A stretch of DNA of 64,000 bases, taken from NCBI RefSeq assembly GCF_014647875.1, contig NZ_BMQA01000004.1, positions 124,001 to 188,000 of the forward strand, in the 5' to 3' direction. The DNA is from Streptomyces brasiliensis (GTDB lineage Bacteria; Actinomycetota; Actinomycetes; Streptomycetales; Streptomycetaceae). The notes beneath the pieces were generated by a model. It was not told the DNA's origin. It made no database searches and saw only the letters and a program-made list of their open reading frames with translations. The translations under genes and the position numbers were made by a program. This document shows positions 1 through 9,908 of the stretch, one piece after another. Position 1 is the stretch's first letter, and each line of letters begins with the position of its first letter.

Positions 1-1
1 G

Positions 2-2143
2 ACACCGCCCGCCGCCCGCCGGCTGTGCGTGCACACCGGCGGAAACCCCCGCCATGCAGCCCGGCTGCTGGCCGAACTGCCGCACGAGACCTGGCAGGAC
101 TGGCGCCCGCAACTGCCTGCCCCCGCGCGCTACGCCGCGGCCGTACGGCACCGGCTCGCCGGGTGCGGCGACGACGCCCGGGCGCTGGTGGAGGCCTGCG
201 CGGTACTGGACGAGGCGCCGCTCGCCGAGGCCGCCGCACTCGCCGGCGTCGCCGAGCCGCTGCCCGCCGTGGACGAGGCGCGTGCGGCCGGCCTGCTCAC
301 GGCCACCGTCGACCCGGGCCGCCTGCTGCTGTCCTTCACCCACCCGCTGATCCGCGCGGCCGTGCTCGACGCGATCGGGCTGACCCGGCGCGCCGCGCTG
401 CACCGCCTGGCCGCGGGCCTCACGGCGGACCGCAAGCGGCAGCTGGCCCACCAGGTCGCCGCCACGACGACCACCGACACGGCGCTCGCCGCCGAACTCG
501 ACCGGTACGCGCGCGAGCGCGCCTCGGCCGGCGAATGGGCGACGGCGGCCGATGCCCTGGTGCGGGCCAGCAGGCTCAGCCCGGCGGGGTCCGACCGGGA
601 GGACCGGCTGCTGCGGGCCGTCGACGCCATGATCGGCGCCGGAGACGTGCCGCAGGCGGCCGGCTTCGCCGCCGAGCTGGAGTGCTTCCCGGTGAGCACG
701 CTGCGCGAGGTGGTGCTCGGCTATCTGGCCATCATGCGCGGCCGTCCCGCGGAGGCGGAGGTGCTGCTGACCCGGGCCTGGGAGCGCTGCGACCCCGAGC
801 GGCATCCGGATCTGATGGCGCGGATCTGCCAGCGCCGGGTACTGCACGCGCTGGGCCGCTGGGACGGGCCCGACCTGGTCGCCTGGGCCCGGCGGGCCGT
901 CGAACTGGCGGACCCCACCGACCCGTCGGCCGTCGAGTCGGAGGCCGTCCTGGGCCTCGGACTTGCTGTGTCGGGCCGTCCCGAGGAGGCCGTCAAGGCC
1001 TACGAGGCGGCCGCCGCCCGGGTGCCCGGCGGCGCCCAGCCGCAGCGCTTCCAGCTCGGCCGCGGCTGGATCGACCTCGCCCTGGACGCACCGGAGTCCG
1101 CGCGCCGCAGGCTCGAGGCCGCGGTGCCGACCTCGTACCGGATGGGATCCACCCGGATCTCCCTCTGGGCGCAGGCCTGGCTGGCGCGCACCCAGTTCGC
1201 GCTGGGCGCCTGGGACGAGGCACTGGAGACGGTGCAGCGGGCGTCGGCGCGCCTCGCCGAGGTCCAGGTAGAACTCGTCCGCCCGGCCGTGCACTGGACG
1301 GCGGCGGAGATCCACGCCCTGCGCGGCGACTGGGACGCCGCCGACCACCATGTGGGCGAGGCCGCGGCGGCGCCGCACCAGTACGAGGTCATGCTCGTGC
1401 CCTCGTGTCTGGCCCGGGCCCAGGTCGCCGAGGCGCGCGGGGACTACGAGCGGGTCATCGAGGCACTCTCCCCCGTCCTGCAGCTGCCGTCCCGGTCCTC
1501 GGTCGACGAGCCGGGTTTCTGGCCGTGGCAGGACGTGTATGCCAACGCCCTGGTGATGACCGGCCGTCTCGACGAGGCCGACACGTTCCTGAAGCCGTAC
1601 GAGGACCTGGCCGCCAGGCGCGGGCACCGCTCCACCCTGGCGCGCCTGGGCCTGGCCCGGGGCCGGCTCACCGGCGCGCTCGGTGACATCGCCACCGCCC
1701 GCGAGGAGTTCGAGCGGGCCCTCGGCCAACTGGAGCCCCTGCCACTGCCGTTCGACCGCGCCCGTGTCGGTTTCGCGTACGGCCAGACGCTGCGCCGGGC
1801 CGGCAAGCGCCGTGAGGCGGACACGGTGCTGCACAACGCCCGGGACCTGTACGTCACGCTCGGCGCGCAGACGTACGTGGAGCTCTGCGACCGGGAGGTG
1901 CAGGCGGGCGGTGTGCACAGCCCGCGTCTCGCGCCCGGGTTGTCGCAGCTCACGCCCCAGGAGCAGGCGGTGGCCCGGCTGGTGGCTTCGGGCGCGACGA
2001 ACAAGCAGACGGCGCTGGAGCTGTACATCTCGGTGAAGACCGTGCAGTACCACCTCACGCACATCTACGGAAAGCTCGGCATCCGCTCCCGCAGCGAACT
2101 GGCGGCCCGGTTCCGGGACCCACGCTCGGGTGTCCCGGGGTGA
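2..2143 (+). CDS. LuxR-family (LAL-type) transcriptional regulator, 5' truncated by window edge
   Basis: The reading frame is open to the left edge, so only the C-terminal ~713 residues are present. The first residues contain a TGGNP motif, typical of the sensor-2 end of the AAA/STAND ATPase domain in large ATP-binding LuxR (LAL) regulators. A long helical, TPR-like region follows. The last ~65 residues form a LuxR/GerE helix-turn-helix, beginning LTPQEQAVARLVASGATNKQ and including VKTVQYHLTHIYGKLGI. Such proteins are usually 850-1000 residues, so the Walker A/B half should lie upstream of the window. Its target is unknown. It stops 3 bp before an inverted repeat (2146-2166). Confidence 0.9.
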   Translation, partial: TPPAARRLCVHTGGNPRHAARLLAELPHETWQDWRPQLPAPARYAAAVRHRLAGCGDDARALVEACAVLDEAPLAEAAALAGVAEPLPAVDEARAAGLLTATVDPGRLLLSFTHPLIRAAVLDAIGLTRRAALHRLAAGLTADRKRQLAHQVAATTTTDTALAAELDRYARERASAGEWATAADALVRASRLSPAGSDREDRLLRAVDAMIGAGDVPQAAGFAAELECFPVSTLREVVLGYLAIMRGRPAEAEVLLTRAWERCDPERHPDLMARICQRRVLHALGRWDGPDLVAWARRAVELADPTDPSAVESEAVLGLGLAVSGRPEEAVKAYEAAAARVPGGAQPQRFQLGRGWIDLALDAPESARRRLEAAVPTSYRMGSTRISLWAQAWLARTQFALGAWDEALETVQRASARLAEVQVELVRPAVHWTAAEIHALRGDWDAADHHVGEAAAAPHQYEVMLVPSCLARAQVAEARGDYERVIEALSPVLQLPSRSSVDEPGFWPWQDVYANALVMTGRLDEADTFLKPYEDLAARRGHRSTLARLGLARGRLTGALGDIATAREEFERALGQLEPLPLPFDRARVGFAYGQTLRRAGKRREADTVLHNARDLYVTLGAQTYVELCDREVQAGGVHSPRLAPGLSQLTPQEQAVARLVASGATNKQTALELYISVKTVQYHLTHIYGKLGIRSRSELAARFRDPRSGVPG

Positions 2144-2145
2144 GA

Positions 2146-2166
2146 GGTGTCTCAGGGTGAGACACC
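2146..2166. promoter_or_regulatory. Inverted repeat TGTCTCA-N3-TGAGACA
   Basis: Perfect 9-bp arms GGTGTCTCA and TGAGACACC are separated by GGG. The site lies just after the LuxR stop and 68 bp before the small membrane-protein gene. The same core, TGTCTCA-N3-TGAGAC, occurs at 4506-4521 in front of the monooxygenase operon, so a shared operator is more likely than a simple terminator hairpin, although a short stem-loop is also possible. Confidence 0.5.
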
Positions 2167-2233
2167 CGCCGCCGCCGTCCTGCCGCACGCTTTACGTGAC
2201 GTGCGACGAGACGGCGAGGCGGGGAGGTCCGGG

Positions 2234-2425
2234 ATGGTGGCACGCGCATGGGGACACCGCGAACGGCTGCTGGCGTTCGGCGGTTTGGGCGTCCTGCTGG
2301 TGGTGTGCGGCGCGATCGCGACGGCGACCGGCGCGGCGGACGGCCCCGCTGTGGCGCTCACAGGCCTGGCGCTGACGTGCTGGGAGGGGCTGGGTCTGTG
2401 GGTCGTCAGCCTCTACCGGCGTTGA
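2234..2425 (+). CDS. Small two-helix membrane protein, unknown function
   Basis: This encodes 63 residues. The ATG at 2234 is preceded by a GGGGAGG ribosome-binding site, which is why it is preferred over a possible start at 2147. Two hydrophobic segments are visible, roughly residues 12-32 (LLAFGGLGVLLVVCGAIATA) and 38-58, with a basic N-terminus and a VSLYRR tail. No family was recognised. It lies between the LuxR gene and the convergent activator gene, downstream of a TGTCTCA palindrome, and may therefore belong to the monooxygenase regulon; that is inference only. Confidence 0.5.
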   Translation: MVARAWGHRERLLAFGGLGVLLVVCGAIATATGAADGPAVALTGLALTCWEGLGLWVVSLYRR

Positions 2426-2446
2426 ACCCGGCGGGTCGGTCCTGCG

Positions 2447-4342
2447 TCACCTCGCGTCCGGCCCCAGCCTGATCCCGTAGGACGTGATCTTCCGGTAGAT
2501 CGTGGCCCGTGAGATTCCCAGCGCCTTCGCGGCCTTCGCCTTGTCGCCGCCGTGGTCCAGGAGGGCCTGCACGATGAGGTCGCGTTCCGTGGACTCCCAG
2601 GCGGACAGGGGGTGTTGGGCCTGGGAGAGCAGTGAGGGCGGCAGGTCGGACTCCTCGATCAGCGGGCCCGAGCGGTGGGCGTCGGCATAGCGGAGGGATC
2701 CGGCCAGCTGGCGGACGTTGCCCGGCCAGGGCGCGCGGGACAGGGCGCGCAGCGCGCCCTCGGTGCAGCGGACGTCCCCGTCCTGACGGGCGATCAGACA
2801 GGTCACGAGCGGCGGGACGTCGGCCGTACGGTGGCGCAGGGGCGGCACCGTGACCTCCGCGCCGAACCGCGCCCGGACCGCCGCGACCGGGTCCGTGCCG
2901 TCGCGCGGAGTACCTCCTCGGGGCAGGGTCGGCCGGTCGCGGGTGAGCAGTGCGGCCACCCAGCCCGAGCGTCCGGCGGTGGTGCGCAGTACGGCGTCGA
3001 GCTGCCCGAGGACGGCGGCCGAGAGCAGTTCGAGATGGCGCAGGACGACGGTGCCGCGGTCCTCGGCCAGGTCCTGGTAGACCGTGCGCAGCCAGTCGGC
3101 GGTGCCGGCGCGCGCGTGAGCCGCGTCGTGCACGGCGTACGGCGCCGTGGGGGCGGCGTGCCGGTGGACGGCTCGGACCAACTCGTGCTTGCCGGTGCCG
3201 GCCTCCCCGTCCACGAGTGTCCAGCGGCCCTGTCCGCAGTGCCGGAGCAGCTGGTTGACCACGCCCTGGAAGGCGGGGCTGCAACCGGCGATCCCGGGCA
3301 GCCGGGGCGCCTGGGCGCTCGCGCGCGACGCGGGCTCGTCCAGGTCCGCGACCAGCCGCAGCTCGATGAGATACGCGGCCGGGACGCCGTCCGCCGCCTC
3401 CCCCTCCACCTGCCGGCCCCGCACCTGCACGGCCCGCCCGTCGCTGAGCAGCATGCGCTGTTCGCTCAGGCCCGTGGGGCCGGCGGCCAGTTCACGGAGC
3501 TTACGGTGGTCGTCGGGGCCGAGGAGTTCGGTGGCGGCGGCGTCGGCGAGGAGCAGCCCGTCCGTGAGGGTGACAAGGGCCTTGCGAGAGTTCTGACGGT
3601 AAGTCAGAAAAGCGCGCAGGGCAGCGCGCTCACGCTCCGAGCCGATGTCGAGCAGTCGTTCCTCGATGTCGGCGGCGGCCTCGCGGACCAGGGCGAGCAT
3701 CAGCGGGGATGCGGTGTGCTGCCAGGACGTCAGGTCGATCAGGCCGATCACCCGGCCGCTGGCGGGATTGCGGATCGGCGCGGCGGCGCAGGACACACGT
3801 TGCAGCCGCTCGGAGAAGTGCTCCGAGCCGAAGACGTGCGCGGTGCGGCCGTCCTCGGCGGCGGTGCCGATGCCGTTGGTGCCGACGTATTCCTCGGCAT
3901 AGCTGAAGCCGGGCGCCAGGCAGATGTCGTCGAGGTGCCGGTGCAGGGCCCGGTCCCCCGTCCTGCGTTCGCGCACCCGCCCCTTCGAGTCGGTCAGGAT
4001 CAGCGACATGGGAGTGCCCTGGAGGGCTTCGGAGAGCCGGTCGAGGACCGGCCGGGCAGCCGTGGCGAGCCGGGAGTGCGGATCGAAGTCGGCGTTGTAC
4101 GGCGCCTCGATGCGGTCGGCGTCCACCCCCCAGAACCGGGAGCGCTGCCAGGAGCTGAGGATCGGCTCCCGTACGTCGGCCTCGGGGACGCTGCTGCCCT
4201 CCAGGAACAGGGTGCGGGCGCGGACGGGGTTGAGGTGCGGGACGGGGCGGTCGAGAGCGAGCGGGGTGGCCGAGGGGGACGGCCGGGGCCGTTCCACGGG
4301 CTTCAGGGATTCCAAGGGTGCGGCGGGTTCCAAGGGTTCCAT
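2447..4342 (-). CDS. mimR: GAF/AAA+-like/Fis activator of the monooxygenase operon (MimR/AcoR family)
   Basis: A 631-residue protein if it starts at the ATG at 4342, which has GAAGG upstream. The frame extends to a GTG at 4459, but that part encodes a low-complexity Arg/His repeat and lacks a ribosome-binding site. A GAF sensor spans about residues 110-235 (EEYVGTNGIGTA). A degenerate NtrC-type central domain follows, with a Walker A-like GEAGTGKH. The C-terminus is a Fis helix-turn-helix (AKAAKALGISRATIYRKI). The GAFTGA loop that contacts sigma-54 is absent, and the Walker B position reads TVVLRHLELL without the usual Asp-Glu. It is divergent from the diiron monooxygenase operon, as MimR is in Mycobacterium, so it is probably the substrate-responsive activator, working without sigma-54. 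Confidence 0.85.
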   Translation of the reverse strand: MEPLEPAAPLESLKPVERPRPSPSATPLALDRPVPHLNPVRARTLFLEGSSVPEADVREPILSSWQRSRFWGVDADRIEAPYNADFDPHSRLATAARPVLDRLSEALQGTPMSLILTDSKGRVRERRTGDRALHRHLDDICLAPGFSYAEEYVGTNGIGTAAEDGRTAHVFGSEHFSERLQRVSCAAAPIRNPASGRVIGLIDLTSWQHTASPLMLALVREAAADIEERLLDIGSERERAALRAFLTYRQNSRKALVTLTDGLLLADAAATELLGPDDHRKLRELAAGPTGLSEQRMLLSDGRAVQVRGRQVEGEAADGVPAAYLIELRLVADLDEPASRASAQAPRLPGIAGCSPAFQGVVNQLLRHCGQGRWTLVDGEAGTGKHELVRAVHRHAAPTAPYAVHDAAHARAGTADWLRTVYQDLAEDRGTVVLRHLELLSAAVLGQLDAVLRTTAGRSGWVAALLTRDRPTLPRGGTPRDGTDPVAAVRARFGAEVTVPPLRHRTADVPPLVTCLIARQDGDVRCTEGALRALSRAPWPGNVRQLAGSLRYADAHRSGPLIEESDLPPSLLSQAQHPLSAWESTERDLIVQALLDHGGDKAKAAKALGISRATIYRKITSYGIRLGPDAR

Positions 4343-4505
4343 CGGCTCTGTGCCTTCTGCCGTTCGATGACGCCACGGTGTGCTGCGATGACGCCTCTGC
4401 GTGCTGCGGTGACGCTCCGGTCGCTGTGGTGACCCTCCGGGTCCAGGTATTTCCAGCACGTTAAGTCCGGCCGTCCGACGGAGGCCATACCCGTGTCATG
4501 ACCCG

Positions 4506-4521
4506 TGTCTCAACTTGAGAC
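4506..4521. promoter_or_regulatory. Palindrome GTCTCAACTTGAGAC in divergent mimR-mimA promoter region
   Basis: The core TGTCTCA-ACT-TGAGAC lies in the 303-bp divergent gap, about 125 bp upstream of the alpha-subunit GTG. It matches the inverted repeat at 2148-2164 in both arm sequence and 3-bp spacing. It is the best candidate for the binding site of the neighbouring Fis-type activator. No convincing sigma-54 promoter (GG-N10-GC) was seen. Confidence 0.55.
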
Positions 4522-4645
4522 GACCTGCCTCGGCGTGTGCCCCCACGATGGGCGGCGCCCCGGTCATCGACGGCAGTGCGCCGCCGCGGCACCGGGCCGA
4601 CCGAGGCCATGCCTCGCCGCCGAGTCAGCCGGAGGAGTCTCACCC

Positions 4646-6289
4646 GTGAGCCGACAGAGCCTGAGCAAGGCGCACAAGAAGATCACCGAATTGTCGTGGG
4701 AGCCGACGTTCGCGACGCCCGCGACGCGCTTCGCCACCGACTACCGCTTCGACAAGGCCCCCAAGAAGGACCCGCTCAAGCAGGTCCTGCGCTCCTACTT
4801 CCCGATGGAGGAGGAGAAGGACAACCGGGTCTACGGCGCGATGGACGGCGCGATCCGCGGCAACATGTTCCGCCAGGTCCAGCAGCGCTGGATGGAGTGG
4901 CAGAAGCTGTTCCTGTCGATCATCCCGTTCCCCGAGATCAGCGCGGCCCGCGCGATGCCGATGGCGATCGGCGCCGTACCCAACCCGCAGCTGCACAACG
5001 GACTCGCCGTCCAGATGATCGACGAGGTACGGCACTCCACGATCCAGATGAACCTCAAGCGCCTCTACATGAACCACTACATCGACCCCGCCGGGTTCGA
5101 CATCTCGGAGAAGGCGTTCGCGAACTGCTACGCCGGCACCATCGGCCGGCAGTTCGGCGAGGGATTCATCACCGGTGACGCGATCACCGCTGCCAACGTC
5201 TATCTGACGCTGGTCGCCGAGACCGCCTTCACCAACACCCTGTTCGTGGCCATGCCCGCCGAGGCGGCCGCCAACGGCGACTATCTGCTGCCGACGGTGT
5301 TCCACTCGGTGCAGTCGGACGAGTCGCGGCACATCTCCAACGGCTACTCCATCCTGCTGATGGCGCTGGCCGACGAGGAGAACCGGCAGCTGCTGGAGCG
5401 CGACCTGCGCTACGCGTGGTGGAACAACCACTGCGTGGTCGACGCGGCCATCGGCACGTTCATCGAGTACGGCTCCAAGGACCGCCGCAAGGACCGCGAG
5501 TCGTACGCGGAGATGTGGCGCCGCTGGATCTACGACGACTACTACCGGTCGTATCTGATCCCGCTGGAGAAGTACGGCCTGAAGATCCCGCACGACCTCG
5601 TCGAGGAGGCGTGGAAGCGGATCTGGGAGCAGGGCTACGTGCACAAGGTCGCCCAGTTCTTCGCGACCGGCTGGCCCGTCAACTTCTGGCGCATCGACGG
5701 GATGACGGACGACGACTTCGAGTGGTTCGAGTCCAAGTACCCGGGCTGGTACGCGGAGTACGGCGCCTGGTGGGAGGCGTACAACCGGCTGAGGCACCCG
5801 GGCGCGAACAAGCCGATCGCGTTCGAGGACGTCGGCTACCAGTACCCGCACCGCTGCTGGTCGTGCATGGTGCCCTGCCTGATCCGGCAGGACATGGTGG
5901 TCGACAAGGTCGACGGCCAGTGGCGCACGTACTGCTCGGAGACCTGCGCGTGGACCGACCGGACCGCGTTCCGGCCCGAGTACGAGGGCCGGCCGACGCC
6001 GTCGATGGGCCGGCTGACCGGCAAGCGCGAGTGGGAGACCGTCTACCACGGCCAGGACCTCGCCGACATCATCCAGGACCTCGGCTACGTCCGTGACGAC
6101 GGCAGGACCCTGGTCCCGCAGCCCCATCTCGACCTCGACGACCCGAAGAAGCTGTGGACGCTCGACGACGTGCGGGGCAACACGTTCATCAGCCCCAACG
6201 TGTCGCTGAACGAGATGTCCGACGAGGAGCGCGAGGCGCACGTCGCGGACTACCGCAGCCGCAGCAACATCACCCCGTCGATGCTCTGA
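4646..6289 (+). CDS. mimA: Soluble diiron monooxygenase hydroxylase, alpha subunit (propane/MimA type)
   Basis: 547 residues from GTG at 4646, with GGAGGAG nine bases upstream. It is the catalytic subunit of a group 5 bacterial multicomponent monooxygenase, the propane 2-monooxygenase/MimABCD family that hydroxylates small alkanes, ketones and phenols. The full carboxylate/histidine diiron set is present: Glu97, Glu127, His130 (DEVRH), Glu192, Glu226 and His229 (DESRH). Each is exactly 17 positions before the corresponding methane monooxygenase ligand (114, 144, 147, 209, 243, 246). It heads an operon in the order alpha, reductase, beta, coupling protein, as in prmABCD/mimABCD. The substrate cannot be fixed from sequence alone. 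Confidence 0.95.
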   Translation: MSRQSLSKAHKKITELSWEPTFATPATRFATDYRFDKAPKKDPLKQVLRSYFPMEEEKDNRVYGAMDGAIRGNMFRQVQQRWMEWQKLFLSIIPFPEISAARAMPMAIGAVPNPQLHNGLAVQMIDEVRHSTIQMNLKRLYMNHYIDPAGFDISEKAFANCYAGTIGRQFGEGFITGDAITAANVYLTLVAETAFTNTLFVAMPAEAAANGDYLLPTVFHSVQSDESRHISNGYSILLMALADEENRQLLERDLRYAWWNNHCVVDAAIGTFIEYGSKDRRKDRESYAEMWRRWIYDDYYRSYLIPLEKYGLKIPHDLVEEAWKRIWEQGYVHKVAQFFATGWPVNFWRIDGMTDDDFEWFESKYPGWYAEYGAWWEAYNRLRHPGANKPIAFEDVGYQYPHRCWSCMVPCLIRQDMVVDKVDGQWRTYCSETCAWTDRTAFRPEYEGRPTPSMGRLTGKREWETVYHGQDLADIIQDLGYVRDDGRTLVPQPHLDLDDPKKLWTLDDVRGNTFISPNVSLNEMSDEEREAHVADYRSRSNITPSML

Positions 6290-6353
6290 CCGAACCCGGG
6301 CAAGGGGCGGCGACGAACCGTCGCGGGGTCGCCGCCCCGGAAGGCTGGTCCCT

Positions 6354-7376
6354 GTGGGCGACAAGCACCGCATCCGCTTCGAACCCGTCGGCATCGAGAT
6401 CGAGGCCGACGAGGAGGAGACCGTCCTGGACGCCGCGTTCCGCCAGGGCGTCATGCTCATGCACGGCTGCAAGGAGGGCCAGTGCTCCTCCTGCAAGTCC
6501 TTCCTGCTGGACGGCGACCAGCAGATGGAGCGCTATTCGACCTTCGCGCTCGCCGACTACGAGAGCGAGGAGGGCTACGTCCTGCTGTGCCGGGCGCACG
6601 CCTACGGCGATCTCTCCGTCGAACTCATCAACTACGACGAGGAGATGCTCCTCAACGGCATCCCGCCCCGCGAGGCCCGCACGACGGTCGGCGCGGTCGA
6701 GGCGCAGACGCACGACATCGTCCGGCTGGCCCTTACACTCGACCCCGCCGACGAACTCCCCTACCGCACCGGGCAGTACGTCGACATCAAGGTGCCCGGC
6801 ACCGAGCAGTGGCGGTCCTTCTCCATGGCCGGACTGCCGGGCGGCGAGCTGGAGTTCCTCATCAAGCGCTACCCCGGCGGGCTGTTCTCCGGACTGCTCG
6901 ACGGTGAGCGGCTGCGTCCGGGCGATCCGCTCACGGTGAAGGGTCCCTACGGCACCTGCGTCATGCGGGACGCCCCGGACCGCGACCTGATCCTCCTCGC
7001 GGGCGGCGCCGGCATGGCCCCGATCCTGGCCCAGCTGCGCGCCCTCGTCGCCACCGGCACCGCCCGGCGCACCCGCTTCTACTACGGCGCCCGCACGTCA
7101 CGCGACCTGTTCGCCCTCGACGAGATCGCCGAACTCGGGGCCCGGATCCCCGATTTCGCGTACGTCCCGGCGCTGTCCGAGGACGCGTCGGGATCGTACG
7201 AGGCCGGCCTCATCACCGAGGTCGTCGACCGCCACGAGGGCGACCTGTCGCGGGCCGACGCCTATCTCTGCGGGCCGCCCCCGATGTGCGACGCCGCTGT
7301 CGACCTGCTCACCGGCAAGGGCATGCCCGAGGAGCGGATCTTCCTGGACAAGTTCACCACTTCCACCGACACCTGA
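6354..7376 (+). CDS. mimB: Monooxygenase NADH reductase component (2Fe-2S/FAD)
   Basis: 340 residues from GTG at 6354. The N-terminal plant-type ferredoxin domain carries Cys39, Cys44, Cys47 and Cys79 (HGCKEGQCSSC ... LLCRA). An FAD-binding barrel follows (RTGQYVDIKVPG, RSFSMAG) and then an NAD-binding Rossmann domain (LILLAGGAGMAPIL, YLCGPPPMC). It passes electrons from NADH through FAD and the iron-sulfur centre to the diiron hydroxylase. It lies 64 bp after mimA in the order expected for the family, and its length fits MimB/PrmB. Confidence 0.94.
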   Translation: MGDKHRIRFEPVGIEIEADEEETVLDAAFRQGVMLMHGCKEGQCSSCKSFLLDGDQQMERYSTFALADYESEEGYVLLCRAHAYGDLSVELINYDEEMLLNGIPPREARTTVGAVEAQTHDIVRLALTLDPADELPYRTGQYVDIKVPGTEQWRSFSMAGLPGGELEFLIKRYPGGLFSGLLDGERLRPGDPLTVKGPYGTCVMRDAPDRDLILLAGGAGMAPILAQLRALVATGTARRTRFYYGARTSRDLFALDEIAELGARIPDFAYVPALSEDASGSYEAGLITEVVDRHEGDLSRADAYLCGPPPMCDAAVDLLTGKGMPEERIFLDKFTTSTDT

Positions 7377-7404
7377 CCCGACCGTCGCGAGGAGAGCCGT
7401 ACGC

Positions 7405-8535
7405 ATGACCACGCAAGCCGACAAGCCGGTCAAGGCCGAACGCAGCTTCCCCAAGCCGCAGTTCACGGACGCGGAGGCGGGAGCCCTCACCTTCCCGAGC
7501 TCCACCAGCCGCGCCTTCTCCTACTACAAGCCCCAGAAGCTGCGGGCCACCATGTACGAGGACGTCACCTTCGACGTCCAGCCCGACCCCGAGCGGCACC
7601 TGCTCCAGGGCTGGATCTACGGCTTCGCCGACGGGTCCGCCGGATACCCGCAGGACTGGACCGCCCTCAAGTCGTCCGACTGGCACCGCTTCCTCGACCC
7701 CAACGAGGAGTGGGAGCAGACGATCTACCGCAACAACGCCAACGTCGTACGGCAGGTCCAGCAGAACCTGGCCAACGCCCGCAAGGCCGAGGCGTACGGC
7801 CAGTGGGCGCGCTCCTGGGCGAGCTTCGTCGAGCGGCACGTCGGCGCGTGGATGCACGCCGAACAGGGCCTCGGCATGCATGTGTTCGTGGCGATCCAGC
7901 GGTCCGCGCCCACCAACATGATCAACAATGCGCTGGCGGTGAACGGCGCCCACAAGCTCCGCTTCGCCCAGGACCTCGCGCTCTACAACCTGGACATCGA
8001 GGAGCAGCTGGACGGCTTCGACGGTTCCGCACACAAGGACGTGTGGCAGTCCGACCCGGCCTGGCAGGGCGTGCGTGAGAACGTCGAGCGGCTGACCGCG
8101 GTGGAGGACTGGGCCGAGGCACTGTTCGCGGCCAACATCGTCTTCGAACCCCTCGTCGGCGAGCTGTTCCGCAGCCATCTGGTGCTCCAGATCGCCGCCC
8201 GCAACGGCGACTACACCACTCCGACTGTGCTCGGCGCCGGCGAGAACGACTACGACCGCGACCTGCGCTACACCCGCGCCCTGTTCACGCTCCTGCTCGG
8301 CGACGACGCGCACGGCGCCGGCAACAGGGCGGTCGCCCAGGAGTGGCTGGCGCGCTGGGTGCCGGTGAGCCTGGAGGCCGCCCGTCGGCTGCAGCCGCTG
8401 TGGTCGCAGCCCAGCGAGAAGCCCGTCCGCTTCGAGGACAGCCTCGACCGCGCCAAGGAGCGCTTCGGCCGTCTGGTCGCCGACCTCGGCCTCGAAGCCC
8501 CCGCCGACCGTACGAGCGAGAGGACCGCCAAGTGA
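7405..8535 (+). CDS. mimC: Soluble diiron monooxygenase hydroxylase, beta subunit
   Basis: 376 residues from ATG at 7405, with a GAGGAG ribosome-binding site. It has the ferritin-like fold signature of the non-catalytic beta subunit: it aligns in layout with TmoE/MmoY-type proteins ([20 protein letters not shown], then [20 protein letters not shown]) but lacks the paired E..H metal motifs of the alpha subunit. It forms the hydroxylase dimer with MimA. The stop overlaps the GTG start of the coupling protein by four bases, which suggests translational coupling. Confidence 0.93.
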   Translation: MTTQADKPVKAERSFPKPQFTDAEAGALTFPSSTSRAFSYYKPQKLRATMYEDVTFDVQPDPERHLLQGWIYGFADGSAGYPQDWTALKSSDWHRFLDPNEEWEQTIYRNNANVVRQVQQNLANARKAEAYGQWARSWASFVERHVGAWMHAEQGLGMHVFVAIQRSAPTNMINNALAVNGAHKLRFAQDLALYNLDIEEQLDGFDGSAHKDVWQSDPAWQGVRENVERLTAVEDWAEALFAANIVFEPLVGELFRSHLVLQIAARNGDYTTPTVLGAGENDYDRDLRYTRALFTLLLGDDAHGAGNRAVAQEWLARWVPVSLEAARRLQPLWSQPSEKPVRFEDSLDRAKERFGRLVADLGLEAPADRTSERTAK

Positions 8536-8885
8536 CCACCCTCCCCCAGCCGTTCAGCGCGGACCGCACCTCGTCGAACAAGTGCGGCGTGACGCTGATG
8601 AACAACCAGAACGGCCACGTCGTCGCCGACGTCATGCGCGGCAAGGAGAACGTCACCGTCACCGACTTCCCCTCGATGATCCGCGTCGACGGCGAGCGCG
8701 TGCTGACCTTCGACTTCGACGAGATCTCCAAGGCCCTCGGCTTCGACTTCGACCAGGCCGACTTCGAGGAGATCATGTCCACCCACTACGGCCGCATGGT
8801 CCACCTCGACGACCGCACCGTGCTGTTCGCCAACCCCGAGGACGCCGCCGAGTACATCGACTTCGACCTCCGACCGGTCGACTGA
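8532..8885 (+). CDS. mimD: Monooxygenase coupling/effector protein (MmoB/DmpM family)
   Basis: 117 residues from the GTG at 8532, overlapping the mimC stop (GTGA). It belongs to the small cofactor-less regulatory proteins of diiron monooxygenases, which bind the hydroxylase and tune oxygen activation. The central segment ([20 protein letters not shown] and [20 protein letters not shown]) is typical of the MmoB/DmpM fold. Length and position after the beta subunit agree with MimD/PrmD. An in-frame start further upstream would overlap mimC heavily and was not used. Confidence 0.93.
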   Translation: MTTLPQPFSADRTSSNKCGVTLMNNQNGHVVADVMRGKENVTVTDFPSMIRVDGERVLTFDFDEISKALGFDFDQADFEEIMSTHYGRMVHLDDRTVLFANPEDAAEYIDFDLRPVD

Positions 8886-8904
8886 GGGCAGCGAGGAGGT
8901 CCGT

Positions 8905-9908
8905 ATGTACCGCAAGGACGGAGTCGACTACTTCGTCGTCGACGGCCACATCCACTTCTGGGACGCGAGCGAGGAGAACACCGCCAACAAGTACGGCGAG
9001 GGCTTCATCCGCTGCTTCTACGACTACCAGCGCAACCTCAGCCCGCAGGAATGGGTGTGGTCCCTGGAGAAGTTCCGGAAGTACACCGAACAGGACCTGG
9101 TCCACGACCTGTTCGAGACCGGCTACGTCGACTGGGGCATCTTCCAGCCCACGTATCTCAACGAGTTCTACCGGAGCGGCTTCAACACCACGGAGGCGAA
9201 CGGCCGACTGGCCCGTAAGTACCCGGACCGGCTCATCGCCAACGGCTCCTTCGACCCGCGCGAGGGCGAGGCCGGCCTGGAACGGCTGCGGCAGCTGGCG
9301 GCGGAGTGGAACCTGCGCGGCGTCAAGCTCTACACGGCCGAGTGGCGTGGTTCGTCCAAGGGCTGGAAGCTGTCCGACCCCGAGGCGCAGGACTATCTCG
9401 CCCTGTGCGAGGAACTGGGCATCCGCAACATCCACGTGCACAAGGGCCCCACCATCTGGCCGCTCGACCGCGACGCCTTCGACGTCGCGGACGTGGACCA
9501 CGCGGCCACCGCCTTCCCGGGCCTGAACTTCGTCGTGGAACACTCCGGACTGCCCCGCCTGGAGGACTTCTGCTGGATCGCCACGCAGGAGCCCAACGTG
9601 TACGCGGGCCTGTCGGTGGTCATGCCGTTCATCCACTCCCGGCCGCGCTACTTCGCCCAGGTGATCGGGGAGTTGCTGTACTGGCTCGACGAGGACCGGA
9701 TCGTGTTCGGCAGCGACTACGCGATCTGGAGCCCGAAGTGGCTGATCGAGAAGTTCGTCGACTTCCAGATCCCCGAGGACCTGCAGGGCGAGTACGGCAC
9801 GCTCACCACGCACGCCAAGCGAAAGATCCTCGGCCTCAACCACGCCCGGCTGTACGACCTGAAGGTCCCGGAGAGCGCCCAGGTGCCGTCGGCCGCACGG
9901 GTGGGGGC

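Noticed and set aside
2146..2166. Simple rho-independent terminator of the LuxR gene
   Set aside because: A 9-bp stem with a 3-nt loop is possible, but the identical core palindrome in front of mimA makes an operator the better reading.
4343..4459. N-terminal extension of the mimR-like protein to the GTG at 4459
   Set aside because: The extra 39 residues are a low-complexity Arg/His/Ser repeat with no ribosome-binding site; the ATG at 4342 has GAAGG upstream.
4343..4645. Sigma-54 promoter in front of the monooxygenase operon
   Set aside because: No GG-N10-GC pair at the right spacing, the activator lacks GAFTGA, and streptomycetes are not known to carry rpoN.
4640..6496. Minus-strand open frame opposite mimA
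   Set aside because: Leu/Val/Asp/Arg-rich shadow of mimA's codon bias; mimA has complete diiron ligands and a strong ribosome-binding site.
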